Below the pieces are notes generated by a model. The model was not told the DNA's origin and searched no databases. It saw only the letters and a program-made list of their open reading frames with translations. A stretch of DNA of 64,000 nucleotides from Promerops cafer (lineage: Eukaryota; Chordata; Aves; Passeriformes; Nectariniidae): assembly GCA_013398275.1 (NCBI GenBank), contig VZSE01005864.1, forward strand, positions 40,947-104,946. The letters are read 5' to 3'. This document shows positions 34,413 to 47,260 of the stretch, in pieces. The stretch's first letter is position 1. Each line of letters begins with the position of its first letter. A program made the translations under genes and the position numbers.

Positions 34413-34918
34413 GAATTCCTTGGCTGCCAGGGAAATCCGGGGAAAGCGATTGTTCTATTTGTGTCATGGCTGTTATATTTAACTTCACAACAGAATGCCT
34501 TTAAACTTTACTGCCATCTTTAAACCAATGAGCTGTATGGTTAACTAATTTTCCTGTGCACTGTATAATACAGGATCGATAATGCTGTTTCCTCACATAA
34601 TATATTTGCTCTCTTCCACTCACTCTCTTCATATATATCGTATAATTACAAATACTGAAATTTATGGGGCATGTAAACCCGTGTTTTAAATACAGGAGAT
34701 CACTGCAGTTGGGATGGTTGCTGTTGTTTAGCATATTCCAATCAACATCTCCCACTGGAGACAGGGAATCTGTGGGTGCACAGCAGGTGAAAGGGTCCCA
34801 CATGGGGTGTTCTGCTGGCCGAGTCTCCCACCACCCCCTCAGCCAAGCAGCAACTTCTGAGAGGCTGAGAGATGGGAGGAACCACTGGAGGCTTTCCTGG
34901 TGGCTAGGAGGTGATGCT
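34413..34918. other. Unique noncoding DNA
   Basis: The first half is AT-rich and unique, the second half GC-richer. No gene, RNA or repeat recognised. Confidence 0.5.
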
Positions 34919-35076
34919 TCAGAATCCCAGAATGGTTGGAGTCAGAAGAATCCTTTAAGATCATCTCATTCCACCACCTGCCATGGGCAGGGACACTGTC
35001 CCTATCCCAGGGTGCTCCAAACCCCATCCAACCTGGCCTTGGACAATTCCAGGGATGGGGCAGTCACAGCTTCTCT
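34919..35076 (-). mobile_element. CR1 LINE 3' end (minus strand)
   Basis: This is the reverse complement of the CR1 3' UTR: CAGAATCCCAGAATGGTTGG, AAGATCATCTCATTCCACC, CCTGCCATGGGCAGGGACAC, CCCCATCCAACCTGGCCTTGG and CAGGGATGGGGCAGTCACAG. It is 5'-truncated near 35076 and has no ORF. It is better preserved than the copy at 6666, with small internal deletions. Confidence 0.9.
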
Positions 35077-38000
35077 TCAACATGATCCTTATACCCCTGG
35101 GAGAGGAACCAGGACACAGATCCACGTTCTCCTTTGTTAAGGAAAAAAGTAAGTTTGCTGTATCACAGAGGCCATAATTTTATATGACCCTGTTCTAATC
35201 CCTTATTACTGGCTGCAGAAGGGGCAATCAGATACTTGGTTGGAACTGTTTCCCTATTTCTTTCTCTGCAATGATACAGACAGTAATGAAAGGGCTAGAG
35301 CTAATTAAAAGACAATAATTTCATGAAGGGGTGGTGATGGTGATGAGGCAATAAACTGTGAGAACAAAGCTTGAGGGGTTTTAATGACTCATCAACCCCT
35401 TGATGGGAATTTAGCCTTACAATCACTATCCATTTATAATGATCAGTGATATACCTTCCTTAAGAGCAGGAAAAACACTCTGCTGGTGGTGCCTGTCCCT
35501 GGTCCCCACACCTTGTGCTCACAGTGTCCCCTCCACTGCCACGGTGCCTGTCAGAGTGCTCCAGGTGTCCCGAGTAATTCATGGCACTTTGCACTCCTGC
35601 TGTGTCACAGCCCTGAGCCATTCAGGTGACAATGTCAGGTCAGTGGTGTCTGGATGGATACGAGGAGGAGGAGCCAGAGCAGTGCCAAGGATGTGATGGT
35701 GGATGCAGTCCTCCAGGACAGTCTGGGGGCTCCTCTCTGAGCCCGACTGCAGGATGTGCTTATAGAGCCAGGAGGTTAATTAGGTTAAATTCATCCATGA
35801 GAAAAACCTCCAGTCTTCCTTTCTGGTGTAGGATTGCACCCAGCTGGGGCTCTGGGCAGTGGGACTTGGGGTTGTGCCACGTTCCCAGTGTGTTGCAGCT
35901 TCAGGTTTGCAGGAACAAGAATGGGGGGAAAACTGCTCAGGTGGGAGCAGTGAGAAAGCAAGAGAGAAAATTCCAGATGAAATGAAAGCAGCAGGGAGAG
36001 GATGGATAAAAGGCCATGGGCAGGGGTTTTAGTCTTATTCTTCTTCAGTGAGATGATCCCAAAAGCCTGGACAAAAAATACACAATGAATTGGTGAAGGA
36101 AAAACCCACATTTTATGATCCCTTTCCTTTTGCAAGCTCTGTTTGGTTCTCTCCCTCCTGAATTCCCTGATGCCTCAAAGACACATTTGTGCAAGGGAAG
36201 GAGTATTTCTTTGACCTTGCCATCTCAAAACTGAAAACACAACAACATGTATATTAAGAAAGAAGAAAAGGCATCTCTCCATACCCCCTGAACACACATC
36301 TTTCTCCGGAGAAATGACCAGGGGACAGATAACACATACTTCACGTCCCTTTGGAGGCCCCCGGATCCTAATGATTAATAGAACAGAATAGGTTACGTTA
36401 CTGTCCACAGCAAATCCACCTAAGTGTAATTAACAACTGCTCCTCCTGGCATCGGGCTGCTTCCATCTCTCTTTCCTTTGTCATTCTTCCCTGTTGTTTA
36501 TGCCTTTCCCTTATTCTTTTTCTTCCCATTCTCTCTTTGTTACGCAAGTGCCAACACCTAATGACCAAGTACTTCACACTAACAAACCCTGCCGACCCTT
36601 TTTTTTTTTCTCGGTGGTTTTTTTCCCTTAACAACTGCCTATCTCTTCTCCTTTTTCCACCATTTCATCACCTTCCTCTTTTCCTTTATTATTTCACCTA
36701 GAATGACAAGTATATTTGTCTGTTATTTTTATAGGCGTGAGACAGATCTATATTGTGGATTTTGATAGGGAGTAAGAGACTTGTGTCTTGCTGGAATTGT
36801 GTTGTAGCTTGTGCTTTGTATTATGGCTCTTTAATGCCTCAGAGCCCTCTGATACTGCCCCGGGCTCTGTCAGCCTCTTGGGCCAGTTTTATTTACCATT
36901 CTTTCCACTGGCTTTTTAAATCAGCACTGAGGGCAGCCTGGAACTCTCTGCTCAGATCTCTTGGCCCCAGTGAGGTAGTGAGGTCTGGAGGAGCCAGAAT
37001 CTGGGGCAGAGTAATAAAATAAAGATATGTCCTAATGGTAATAGGGAGATTTTGGATGGCTGCCTTCCCAAAAGTTTTCTAAAAGGATCCTTCAATATCC
37101 ATCATGTCAGATGCATGGAGAAAAAGGTAGGGCCATTCTGGAAAGTCATAATGGAGTTATTTGTATTCTGTTCTGAAAGTGAGAGTCCAAGATATAAAGC
37201 ACATTTCACTATGTGAGATGTACAGAAATGCTTCCAGTCCTAATGTTTGCATCAAAGTGAGATCATTATGTTCACCCCTACTTTCTAATACTAATTAAGA
37301 GAAAGGAGCCAAACTGCCCAGAGGTTCAGGTGGTTGTGAAACTCAGCTCTGTGTCTCTATCCACCCAGTGCAGCAGCTTGAATGACCAATTATTGCAAAT
37401 GGCAAACAAATTTACTCCACGTGTCTGCATTTGGAAGGCAGGCTTGTTTAAACTCTGTGTAAGAACTCCACTTTCCTTAATGCATCTTAAGGTTTTTACT
37501 CATAGTCAAGCTCTAAGGGGTTGTGCTTATGAAATTGGTGCAATCCCCATGCAAATGAAACTGTACCTGCCTTGCCTGCACAGACAAAGAGGCCATGAGA
37601 GGAAATTAGTGCTCATCCTTGATTATTTCATTAAAGCACATTCTCCTATGTTACAAGGGGGAAAAAGCACACCAAAAAAATGCTTCCATGTGTGTTATTT
37701 TGTCTTCATTATAATTCATAATTTGCCTTTGCTATAATTCACATCCCTTCACAAAATAGCAACATATTAGTTGGAGTTTTTAATTAAACCCCCAACACCT
37801 GCAGGTGAGAAAACACAGATGGATTCGCTCCTCCATGGAAACACTCAGTTCCATGTGAACTGGCCACAGAGCCAGAGAGAGAATAGGTGTTAAAATAACA
37901 CTCAGCTGCTCACAGTGACTCCATTCATTCCTGCAGAAACAAACATACCTGGAGTGAGGCCACAGCTTAACCCTTTGCTCTCCCTGTGCCAGCTGCATCT

Positions 38001-38439
38001 GCTGCCTCCACCAGAGCCAGCTTTGGGTCTCAAAATGGCATCCAAAAGCCCCTTTGTGGTTAGATGGGAGCTTTGGATTCCTCACTGTGCCAAAAAGGGA
38101 AATTTTATGGTTCCTAAATTTATCTCTCTGTGCTGGACCTCTGACTGGCTTTTCCTTTTGTCCCCCTGCTCTTCCAGAACCACGAGGCAAACTCAGATTG
38201 AGAATTTGCTAATCCCATTCTGAGCTCTGCAACACGGGGCAGGATGCAGTAAAGGAGCTCACTGCTGTGTGCACAGATCCTGTACCTGCATAAACCCATC
38301 TGTATTTGTGTTCCTGTATTCTATGGATTTGTCCATAAATTTTATATAGAGAAATCCTGCTCTCCAACATCCCTGCTGGACAGACTCTCTTGCACACTGG
38401 TTCCTACTCCCAGGGACCTCCCAGCTGGGAGTACTGGGC
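35077..38439. other. Unique noncoding DNA
   Basis: No gene recognised in about 3.3 kb. Frames up to 136 codons (37780-38190, minus strand) show no domains. An octamer word ATGCAAAT lies at 37549-37556. A pyrimidine-rich region runs from about 36440 to 36690. Small palindromic words occur but no repeat family. Confidence 0.45.
38405..38433. other. Short nested palindromes
   Basis: Perfect inverted arms TACTCCCA (38405-38412) and TGGGAGTA (38426-38433) surround a second, gapless 14-bp palindrome CTCCCAGCTGGGAG (38418-38431) that overlaps the right arm. The two structures are mutually exclusive. No function is known. Confidence 0.6.
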
Positions 38440-39010
38440 TGACACGGTGCTATCCCATAATATCAACTTTTCCATGGCTATTATCAGTTGCAATTAGGAA
38501 CTACAATTAATGTCTGTATTACTGAGGAGTTTGGGGGAGCAGAGGAGAACAAAGTTTTATTTTAGGCAAGTGGAGCTAGTAAAATGTTAATTGTCCGTAT
38601 TGGACACCATAACATTCTGCCTTGTTAAAACTGACATAATTTATTTTTCTGTTTAAACTATTTTAATGATTCTAGCAAAGGATGATGAATGTAAGGAAAA
38701 GTGCATTTTTATGTGCTCCAGAAGGAAACAGTGTGAACTGAGCATTGTTTGAGCTGCAAAATCAAACACCTGAAGAATAACTAGTAGCAGGAATTCCCTG
38801 GGACTTTTTCCACTTAACCTAACAGGATTTAGATCAAGACCAGTATTTCACGTGTTATAGGTGAACTTTAAACCTGCTGCATAACCAAATGCCAATTAAA
38901 AGTAGATTTGCAGTACATTGGGAAAACGACTTCTTCTCTATACTCTTATAAGTTATATTTAAATTATGACTGACGTATTTTATGGTAATTTTTAATGTAA
39001 AAACGATGAA
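38440..39010. promoter_or_regulatory. Candidate conserved noncoding block
   Basis: AT-rich, unique, with many homeodomain- and SOX-like words (GGCTATTATCAGTTGCAATTAG, CTACAATTAATG, GTTAATTGTCC, TTTTAATGATTC). It is enhancer-like in texture; no conservation test was possible. Confidence 0.3.
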
Positions 39011-40189
39011 AATATTGTAGCATGGTGCATGTTGCAAAAAAGAAGCTCAGGCCATGATTCCTGCTCTAAGGGTTAGGAGGAAGAGGAGATGGGGAGGAAG
39101 GAGGTTAGGCCTGGTGGATCAAAGGGCTGGAGACCCTGAGTGAGGCACAGAACCAGTTGTGTTTCCTGTGCCTGGGCAAAGGGACAGGGCCAGACTAGGG
39201 CTGAAAAGCTGAGGAACATGTTCAGTGTTTTAGTGTGAAAGGCTGGTCACAAGTGAGGAACTTGGGGGAACTGAGCACAGTATCTGCCAGAGTCAGGCTT
39301 AAAGGAAGTGTTTCTTTCCACCTGAGCTTCAGAGCCCCAGCTCATCCCCCAGCGGTAGAAACCTACGAGGCTTCTTGGAAAGAAGAGGGATTTCACTCCT
39401 TAAAAGTTGAGCCTTTTGTGACAGCAGAGTGGTCAGAGCTCTTTACTCAGGGAGTTGAACTCAATCCCTCTCCAAACTCTTGGATTCTGTCCTGAACCTC
39501 TGCCTGGACAGCAGTTTTCTATCCGGATCTCAAACTGAAGAGTTTCTCATATTTACCAAAGGAGATGTGAACACGTGGGTGCTGCTCTGCAGAGGATTCC
39601 TCACCTGGCTGACCCACAGACCAACACCCTGGGCATGCTCAAGCAGGAGAGTGTTTGAGACAGCCTTCAGGTGCTCCAAAGCAGCACAAACCTGGAAGCT
39701 CTGTTTGCCAATCAGTTCATATTTCACTCTGATCATCCTCCCCTCCTGTCCCCTCTGAACACTGTGATCTTCCACTCACACCCAAATTTCCCCACGGTGA
39801 CTGTGCATTGAATTGCTCAGGTTGATACTCCTCTCCCCATCCTGGTATGAACTTGCTTTTCCCTGGTTCAGTCACAACCTTCTCATTAGGTGCTGAGAGA
39901 TGATGTTTGGTGTCTGAAAACGTTAATGAGACGGGGTGAGCACCTTCAAACAAGTGCATGAAGGAGGGGGAAATGAGGTGTGAATCCAGGCTGAAATTCG
40001 GGCTGCTGGAGGAACTGACACATTCACTACCCAATTACAAACAAAAGGGGGAAAAAATTTGTTTTCCAAGCATGGATTTGTCATTTTTTATTCACTTTTC
40101 TAGCCAATTACAAGAAGCTTGCACGGGAAGGGCTTCCAGGAGGGGATGAGGGTGTTTGAGCTGTGCTGGGCAGGAGCTGTGCTAGGAGT
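39011..40189. other. Unique noncoding DNA
   Basis: No gene recognised. A possible very decayed CR1 tail lies at about 39448-39492 (GGGAGTTGAACTCAATCCCTC, then TTGGATTCTG), too short to be sure. Frames up to 105 codons lack domains. Confidence 0.45.
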
Positions 40190-41700
40190 GAACTCTGGCC
40201 TGCTCACTCTATTTAGCAAGCTCTGAGATGTGTAAGTATATTATCTGCAAGGCTGCTAAAGAGCGCTTAGGGAGGATTTGTGGGTCTGTGGGAAGGACAA
40301 AGAAAAATGTTTTCTAATAAATTATTCACAGCCTCACAATCCCTTTTGGGCAGATTGTTGCTCTGTTTGCCCCAGTGCTTCCCGGCCTCTCTCTCTCGGT
40401 GTTCACACGCAGAGTTTCTCACCTCCAGAGAGCAGCAGAGATCTCAGGCAGGCTGCTGCAGCTAATGGTGGCAATTAATAACTTGTCATAATCCCGAGGA
40501 TGAAAGGGAGGGCTCGCCATCAGCAGTCAGGTCATGACGCTTCTCTAAAGCAAATGAGGTGCAGGTGTTGTCCAGATTTAAGAGCTTTGCTCTGCTGTCA
40601 GTGCACTGCGGTGCCAAGCCCCAGCCCCAGCATCACCCTACAGGTACACAAGGTACTGCAGGAGTTTTCATGCTCCAGGTGCACACGCGTTTTGCAGCCT
40701 TCCCCCCCTCCACCGCTGTTCATTAGCGGCGGAGAGGAATCCTCGGAACGTTTCAATAAATCATAACCCGGCACAGCTAATTCCAAACCTGTAATTGCAG
40801 CGTGCCCAGGTATTTGCACACATCAGGCAGAGCAGGGAAGCTTTATTTTGCATTTGTAAACAGAAATGTGTTTGGAAGGAGACGTGTTATCTTTGTCTTT
40901 TAATTGAACGTTGTGGATAAATGCCTTGGCTGCCTAACAGAGGCTCAGGTCCATGTTCTCTGCTCAAGCTTGAGAAAATGAAAGCTCATTATGCCTTTGG
41001 TTAAACAGCAAACTAGAGAATCACCTCTTTCCTAGACAGCTCCATTGGCTTCTCCTTTTTCCGTTGCTGTGGGTCAGTTCTGCTTGAAATGAACCAAGTT
41101 TACAAATCTCTGCTGGTTTGTACACTCCTATTATGCAGACTAGGTTATGCATTTGTAACTGTCACGAGAGTCAGGGTGATCCAGCGTTCTCATCTGACCC
41201 TATTCATTTAAATGGGTGCGTCTTGTTGACATTGATTCATGTTATAACTTATATCGATGCATTATAATCCCTTTGTGTCACCCCACTGGTTATTTCTACT
41301 CAAATGTTGTGAATAAATGCTGGCAATAATGGTCAGTAGGATTTGGAGCTGTTTTAAGGGATGTGGAGCCCACCTGAAGTCCCGGATTGGTGCCTCGTGC
41401 TGGCTTTTTCTCTGGAAGACAATTAACATGCAAAATATCCTATTCCTGTGCATTTGCATGGCAAAGTGTCTCCTGGCTTATTAATAATTTGGGACTGTGC
41501 ATTCCAAATGTATATTGCACTCAACTAAAGGGATAAGTAAACACCATTATGCATGCATGTAGGTCTTTATCAAGGTGTGGTTGATAATGTTTTAAAGCAG
41601 AACTATTTCTCATGAAAATAGCTCCTCTTAATAGCCTCTGTCTCTCTATTGTGCTTCTTAGTGAAACATAAATCACTAATATGTTTTCAGCTGCAAACTA
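40190..41700. promoter_or_regulatory. Candidate conserved noncoding block
   Basis: A long run of unique, enhancer-like sequence: GCAGCTAATGGTGGCAATTA, TTCATTAGCGGCGGAG, CCTGTAATTGCAGCG, TAATTGAACGTTGTGG, TATTCATTTAAATGGG and an octamer ATTTGCAT at 41452-41459. CpGs are scattered through otherwise AT-rich DNA, as is usual in deeply conserved elements. Conservation is inferred. Confidence 0.4.
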
Positions 41701-42379
41701 CTCTCTTTTTCCATTGTATTCACAGATTTAGTGGCATTTCAAATAGATAAACACAAGCAACATCTATCAACACTACAAAAAGGGGGCCTTAATCAAAGCT
41801 CCAGGTCCCAGGTCTCAGCATCTCCATTTACCTTGAGATAAATCCATTGGTGTGACCACCACTGCACAGGGTGACAAATCACCCCAGTCAGCTGAGCAGT
41901 GCAAGGGCTTATTGGCCTTTCTTTAAGTGGTCTTACCCTTCAATGAAAAGGATGGTGCTTGTCAAGCAGGGCCAGATTAAAGTTAGACAAAAAGAAATGA
42001 TCTGTTATTAGAAAACTCCGATTGAGAATCACAAAACAGGAAAGAAATATGAATAAGAATTTACAGTGAGGATGCTCCCCCCACCTTTCCTCATCCTCCC
42101 CCAAGCAGAAATTAACTTTAATTACTTTCCCAGCTTAGCACATGATGAATGTCAAGACAACAAGGCATTAACATTAAATAAATATATGGCTCTGGGAATG
42201 TGCCTGGTGGAGCAGAGGACAAGGGCAGCCTGTGGGGCCTGGGTTGGAGCTGCTCCAGCTCAGCTGTGGCTGGAGAGCATCACTCAGTGCTTCCTGCAGG
42301 GGTGGCAGGCCTGGGTCTGCAGCAGGGAATGGCTCTGGAGACATCCATGGCAGCACCTTTGGGAGCAGCCCTGTCTGAG
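41701..42379. other. Unique noncoding DNA
   Basis: AT-rich to 42180, then GC-rich into the 27-bp repeat. No gene recognised. Confidence 0.5.
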
Positions 42380-42487
42380 CATGGATATGGGACTGGGAGG
42401 ACTGGGCATGGATCTGGGACTGGGAGGACTGGGCAGGGATCTGGGACTGGGAGGACTGGGCAGGGATCTGGGACTGGGAGGACTGGG
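42380..42487. repeat. 27-bp G-rich tandem repeat, four copies
   Basis: Four consecutive 27-bp units start at 42380, 42407, 42434 and 42461 (unit CATGGATCTGGGACTGGG, then AGGACTGGG; the last two have CAGGG). The first carries ATATGGG in place of TCTGGG. Since 27 is a multiple of three, frames stay open on both strands, giving spurious 140-157 codon frames. The plus strand contains a canonical G-quadruplex pattern. Confidence 0.95.
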
Positions 42488-43793
42488 CTTCAGAGGGAGG
42501 CAGTGACAGAGCCACAAGCAGAGTCATGGCCTGCTTGGTCAAGGGCCTGTTGGTACCAAGGGCAGCTTGGAAAGGCTCCCGATGCTTCCAGGAGCACATT
42601 CTCACCTTGTTTGCAATGGCACAACTGCAGGAGCATCAAAATCTCCTGCCAAGGTTGGCCTTTACTATTTTAGTTCACATAGTTCCTAAAAAGAAAATTG
42701 AGATTAAAAAAACCCACATGCAGAAAAGCTAAAGCCTCCCAAATGTCATTAAATTATCTCAATAAATAATGGGCAAATTCTTCCCTCAAAGAACCCACAG
42801 GCTCTGCTTTGTGTTCTGGTGAGCCACACAAATGTAAGATTGTGTTTTAAAGTCTCTCCAAAAATCCTACTTTTTTAAAGGAAATGACTGAGCAGACAGC
42901 AACTGAAAAATTTCAGAGCAAACCTACTTGGAAAACTGAGCAAATATTTGCCCATCCAATCAGTTTGTTTGCTGAAGAAATTCACAGTGATGGTCTAGTG
43001 AGGTAGTAAGAGGAAAAAGAAGGAAATTATCCACGTTTAGTTTTTTTCATAGGGCCAATGTATATGGCTGGGTGCATGATCATGGATTTTTGGGGTTTTT
43101 CTTCCCATACCACTGAGATTCATGCATTTAAAATGCACTTGCTTTCTCGTGACTTCATAGACCACTATAGAAAGATTAATTTTCTGTAATCATTTGATTT
43201 GATAAATGTCTACACAGCCCAGCACAAGTTTATTTTCTACTTATCCTGATCCTGAAATTAGTTGCTAAGGGTACTCCAGGGAAACACTTCCATAATTATA
43301 AATAGGGCCTGACAAGAGACATTTACAATTGCAATAATGTAAAATGGTTATATTTCACCTCAGAACAGAAAATGCACTGGTAGGGACACACAAAGGAAGA
43401 ATGTGCATCTTCCCTGGGCTTAAATAGACATGGCCTGGCCTGGCAAAAATGTCAATGATGTCTGCTCTTCATGAATTATTTCATATTTGAAAGTGTAGAC
43501 AGTAAGATACAGAGAAATTAATGCACGAGATGACAGCAGAAGCAAACAGCAGAGATTGGGAAAGGTCAAAGCTTCCCAGCTCCTTAAATGGAGAGAAAAT
43601 CGTGCTCTGCCAATTTGTGAAGTAATCCAAAATTAATGTTTGGATTGGTACCTCCAAAGCTGTATCCAAACCCCAGTGAAACCCCGGTGGGGATGAAAGG
43701 CTGGGGTCAGGATTCCTGTAGGGTGAAGTTATCTTCACATCCAGCAGCAGCTTTGTACCTCAGCATCAGGAGGATGTGCTGGGGCTGCAGCAC
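42488..43793. other. Unique noncoding DNA
   Basis: No gene recognised. AT-rich unique DNA with no clear repeat or RNA signal. Confidence 0.5.
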
Positions 43794-43794
43794 C

Positions 43795-43823
43795 AGGTGA
43801 CCTCTGAGGTGACCTCTGAGGTG
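43795..43823. repeat. 12-bp tandem duplication
   Basis: AGGTGACCTCTG occurs twice in tandem (43795-43806 and 43807-43818), followed by AGGTG. The unit contains TGACCT, a nuclear-receptor half-site, next to AGGTGA, so the duplication creates several alternating half-site-like words. Confidence 0.8.
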
Positions 43824-46339
43824 TCAGCAGAGCTGTGACACAGCCCTGGTGCAGCAGCACAGGAAAATCCACAGAAAAATATCATTTCTAAGCCTTAAAG
43901 GCTGTAAAGTGCTTTGAAGAGGCACAGAACATCCTGTAGGTGGAGAATTATTGGCCCCAGTCCTTTGGTGAGGCCAAGCAGCAGGAGCAGATGGATTGGA
44001 GCCAGTTTGTCCTTCCTTGTGCCAGCACCTGGGGGCTGTGGGACACCTTCAGCTGCAGCAGGGAGGAGCCCAGAGCTCTGCCCTGGAGCATTGTTTACTG
44101 CAGAGACTGTTTGCTCTTTTAGGAGGCACCTCCACCAAAAGGCACAGCACAGACAATTAAAAAGTGTCATCCCTAACTGCCTCTTAATGCAGTCCCAGTT
44201 ATTGTGGTAGTCCAGATATAATAAAATATCCATTTAAAGATACCAGTTGTATAGATATAAAATATCAAGGAATGCCCAGAAGTTTAGGGAACATAATAAT
44301 TATCTGATAAAATGTCTAATATACATAGGCATAGCCTTAAATTGCCATGGTGATTGCACAGTAATTTAATATAAACTGATTAACTACATTTTTACTGATG
44401 CTTAAAGACTAGTCATAGCATGGGAAATGATGTTTTGTTATCTGCTGTTACTAAATGCACAGGATTTGCTGGAATAAATCCAAGAGCTGGCTTTAAGGCA
44501 CAATATTTAAACAGTTTCCAGCTGCTGTTCCTGCACTCCAGGTTGAATAAATTTACCAAACACCACACAAAGACTTTCCAAGTCCAAGGGGTTCTGTCAC
44601 CCACAAGGACAGTGCACACCAAGGTACAATAGAACAGCAGAGTTGTCCCAGCCTTAGGAAGAAAACCAGTTGCTTTCACCAGCACAGAGGAGAATCCTCA
44701 CACTCCTCATCCATGTAGGAAAAAAATCTTTTGCCTGGTGAGTGATTAAAGGCAGCATCTCGTTTGAGGCAGGATATGGAAATAAAGATCACTTCCATTT
44801 ACACCTCCCTGTTGCTAAGAAATCTCTTCTTGTTCTGCAAAAAAGGAACCCCTGGACAAGCATAACCTGCCAGATCATTAGGATATTTTCTATTATGAAA
44901 ATGGTATGAATATTATTAAAATGTAACTATAAATATTTATGCTGATAGAAACCCCACTATTGCTGCTATTATTTTATTGTAATGCCTTAGAAGAGATGCC
45001 AGATAATGGCAGGATCCAAGAGGTCACTGGAGGTAAAGAGAGGAATTTTTCTGGAGTTATCATTGCTGAATACAAACTGCCAGGGAAGGTACAAGGATTT
45101 TTTCACATCTGAAAAGTCACAATTTCTCTTTTAAGAAGAGAACATATTCTCTTTTAAATCTTTAAAGATCATCTGTTCTGCAGAGCCTGCAAATCATTAC
45201 AGTTTCATACTGGTTTGCCAAGCAGAGAGCTCAGCTATCCATTTTCCTGCTGAGCTCTTCCCATCTTGGCTCAAGCCCTCACCTTCCCTGCCTTGTTCAC
45301 CCCAACCTCTGTGCAATATTCTGCGAGCAAAAGTGGAATTTGGAAGAACAGATGTAAAACAAAGTGGTGATAATTGCAAATCTTGTGTTCAGAGTTTGAG
45401 TCAAGGGCCCTTTCTGAACTGAAACTGAAGAGGGGGGAGATTTTGGCAAACTCCCACACAAAACATGGACCATGGAGAAATGCCACTTCCATGGAATCAG
45501 CCCGAGGTGTCTGAGCTGTCAAAGGAATTATTGCTTCAAAGACAGACTCAGAAATTAGCAACGCTGAGTGGATTGAGTAACTTGGGGGGTTTTATGTTTA
45601 TGGGCAAAACAAATGTTCATTCTTTGTAGAAATCCTAAAGAAGGACGTTTGCTCTGAATGTTGATTTTTCAGTTTTGCCTAACTGCTTTAAAAAGCAATT
45701 AAGAATTTTTGGCAGTTATAGGAACAAAACCTAATTAGTTCAAACAAAAAATACTAGCATGGCCTCTGAGTCAAACCCATAGTTTAATGCAATACAAGAT
45801 ATATTGCAACTGTACAGTTTGGGCTCTCTGTAAGACCAGAGTGAGCAAAAGCATTTTCCAAGGTTTTTTGTCAAATAATCAAATCTGAGAGACCAGAGTC
45901 ATAAATACGAATGTGAGACACCTCAGGGAGAATTTTGGGGCCTTTTACTCCCTAGGATGTTTTGATTCTTGCTCTGTGAAATGTGGGTTAAATTCTCACC
46001 TCAGTAATTAATGACTCGCTAATTCATGTTTTTAAAGTGCTGTGATCTTAAAGGTATTTCCCAACCCAAAGGAATCCCTGAAAACATGTGGTTGGGTCGC
46101 AAAATATTGCATTACAAATAGGAGTGTGAAGACAATTTCATAGTTGACCCATGTTTTTATTAAACCTGGTAAAAACCTTTTTTTTTATACCTGAATTTCA
46201 GTTTCTTCCCAACAGGAATGGACAGCTCCTGTTTTTCCTCCCTCCTTTGCTGGGTATTTGAATGGGGTGGAATTTTACCAGCAGATTATTCCAGCTGCTG
46301 TTGTAAACCACAGGTTGCCAACAAACTCTTGAGTCCAGA
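43824..46339. other. Unique noncoding DNA
   Basis: No gene recognised. GC-richer at about 43920-44100, AT-rich at 44200-44450 and 45560-46180. Frames up to 112 codons lack domains. A 10-nt poly-T lies near 46178. Confidence 0.45.
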
Positions 46340-47260
46340 ATTTCTAACTCTTAAAATTTCTTTGTGCCGGTCCAAGGCGAGCAGCTGAGTCACGGCTTCC
46401 AGCGCTCTTTGCAATGCAAGCAGCACAAACTTCAGGGCCATCAATGGGGTTTTTTACCCGGCTCGCTGGAGATGTTTGGGTCATTAAAAGGCAGTGGACG
46501 CGAGTAAAAGCCTCTCGCACTTCATTAGCAGGAAAGATGCTCTTTGGTTTTATCTGCTAAATCACACAATTTATATAAACTGCGCGGGAGGTGGGGAAAC
46601 TGAGTCAGCAAAAACCCACCGAGGAGCCAAAGTCAAGGAATGGCCAAATTTCTGTGAGCTCAGTGCAAACTTGTTTTATTGAATTTTACTTTTATATGCC
46701 GTATTAACATCTCATTTGCATACAGATTGCGCTCCATCTTTACTCGAAAAGCGCACAGTCAGCAGTTCTCCTCCGCAGCCGAGGAGTGGCACAGCAGCAT
46801 TGAAATGCTCCGGGTAAATTTTAAAGCAAGATGCAGGAGCTTTTGGTCAATCTGCTTCCTCGGTTATCAGATCTATTTGTCTTTCCCTTCCCGTACAGCG
46901 GTGGCTGGGGGGTGATTTTATTTATTCCTTTTCGGGTTGTTGGAATGCTTCAGTTACTCCAGGACCGCTCAGGAAATCCAGCGCTCTTCACACCAGGTGT
47001 CCCTGCTCCTGCAATCCTCCTTGTGGGAGCCACTGCACAGGAACAGCGCTGCCAGGGCACAGTTTGGTCACGACGTTCTGTTTACTAGAGGAGGTGAACA
47101 TCTCTTATTATTACGAGTGGTAGAATTGCAGTAGAGCCAAGCAGAGAGCCCAGCGTGCTGAGCAGAATGAAATGTAAATAATCCAGCACAAACACATCCA
47201 CGCACTGGAGCAGCTGGATACGATCCATTACCATAACACAGATTTTTCTGCATGTACATA
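46340..47260. promoter_or_regulatory. Candidate conserved noncoding block with AP-1/MAF sites
   Basis: The sequence has scattered CpGs and dense motifs: TGAGTCA at 46386-46392 (inside CAGCTGAGTCACGG), TGAGTCAGCA at 46601-46610 (an exact NF-E2/MAF-type site) and the octamer ATTTGCAT at 46714-46721. It also contains TTCATTAGCAGG and CGAGTGGTAGAATTGC. There are no repeats. It looks like a strong enhancer candidate. Frames here are short and unconvincing. Confidence 0.4.

Noticed and set aside
36470..36505. miR-204-like word CTTTCCTTTGTCATTCTTCCC
   Set aside because: It has several mismatches to the mature sequence and no complementary arm within hairpin distance.
36970..36985. let-7-like word GTGAGGTAGTGAGG
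   Set aside because: It matches only the seed region and no let-7 hairpin surrounds it.
39448..39492. Possible CR1 tail
   Set aside because: The similarity is short and requires internal deletions. Kept only as a remark in the surrounding entry.
42174..42673. Frames of 143-157 codons on both strands
   Set aside because: They are extended by the 27-bp repeat, which is a multiple of three, and show only GLGRDLGLG-type periodicity.
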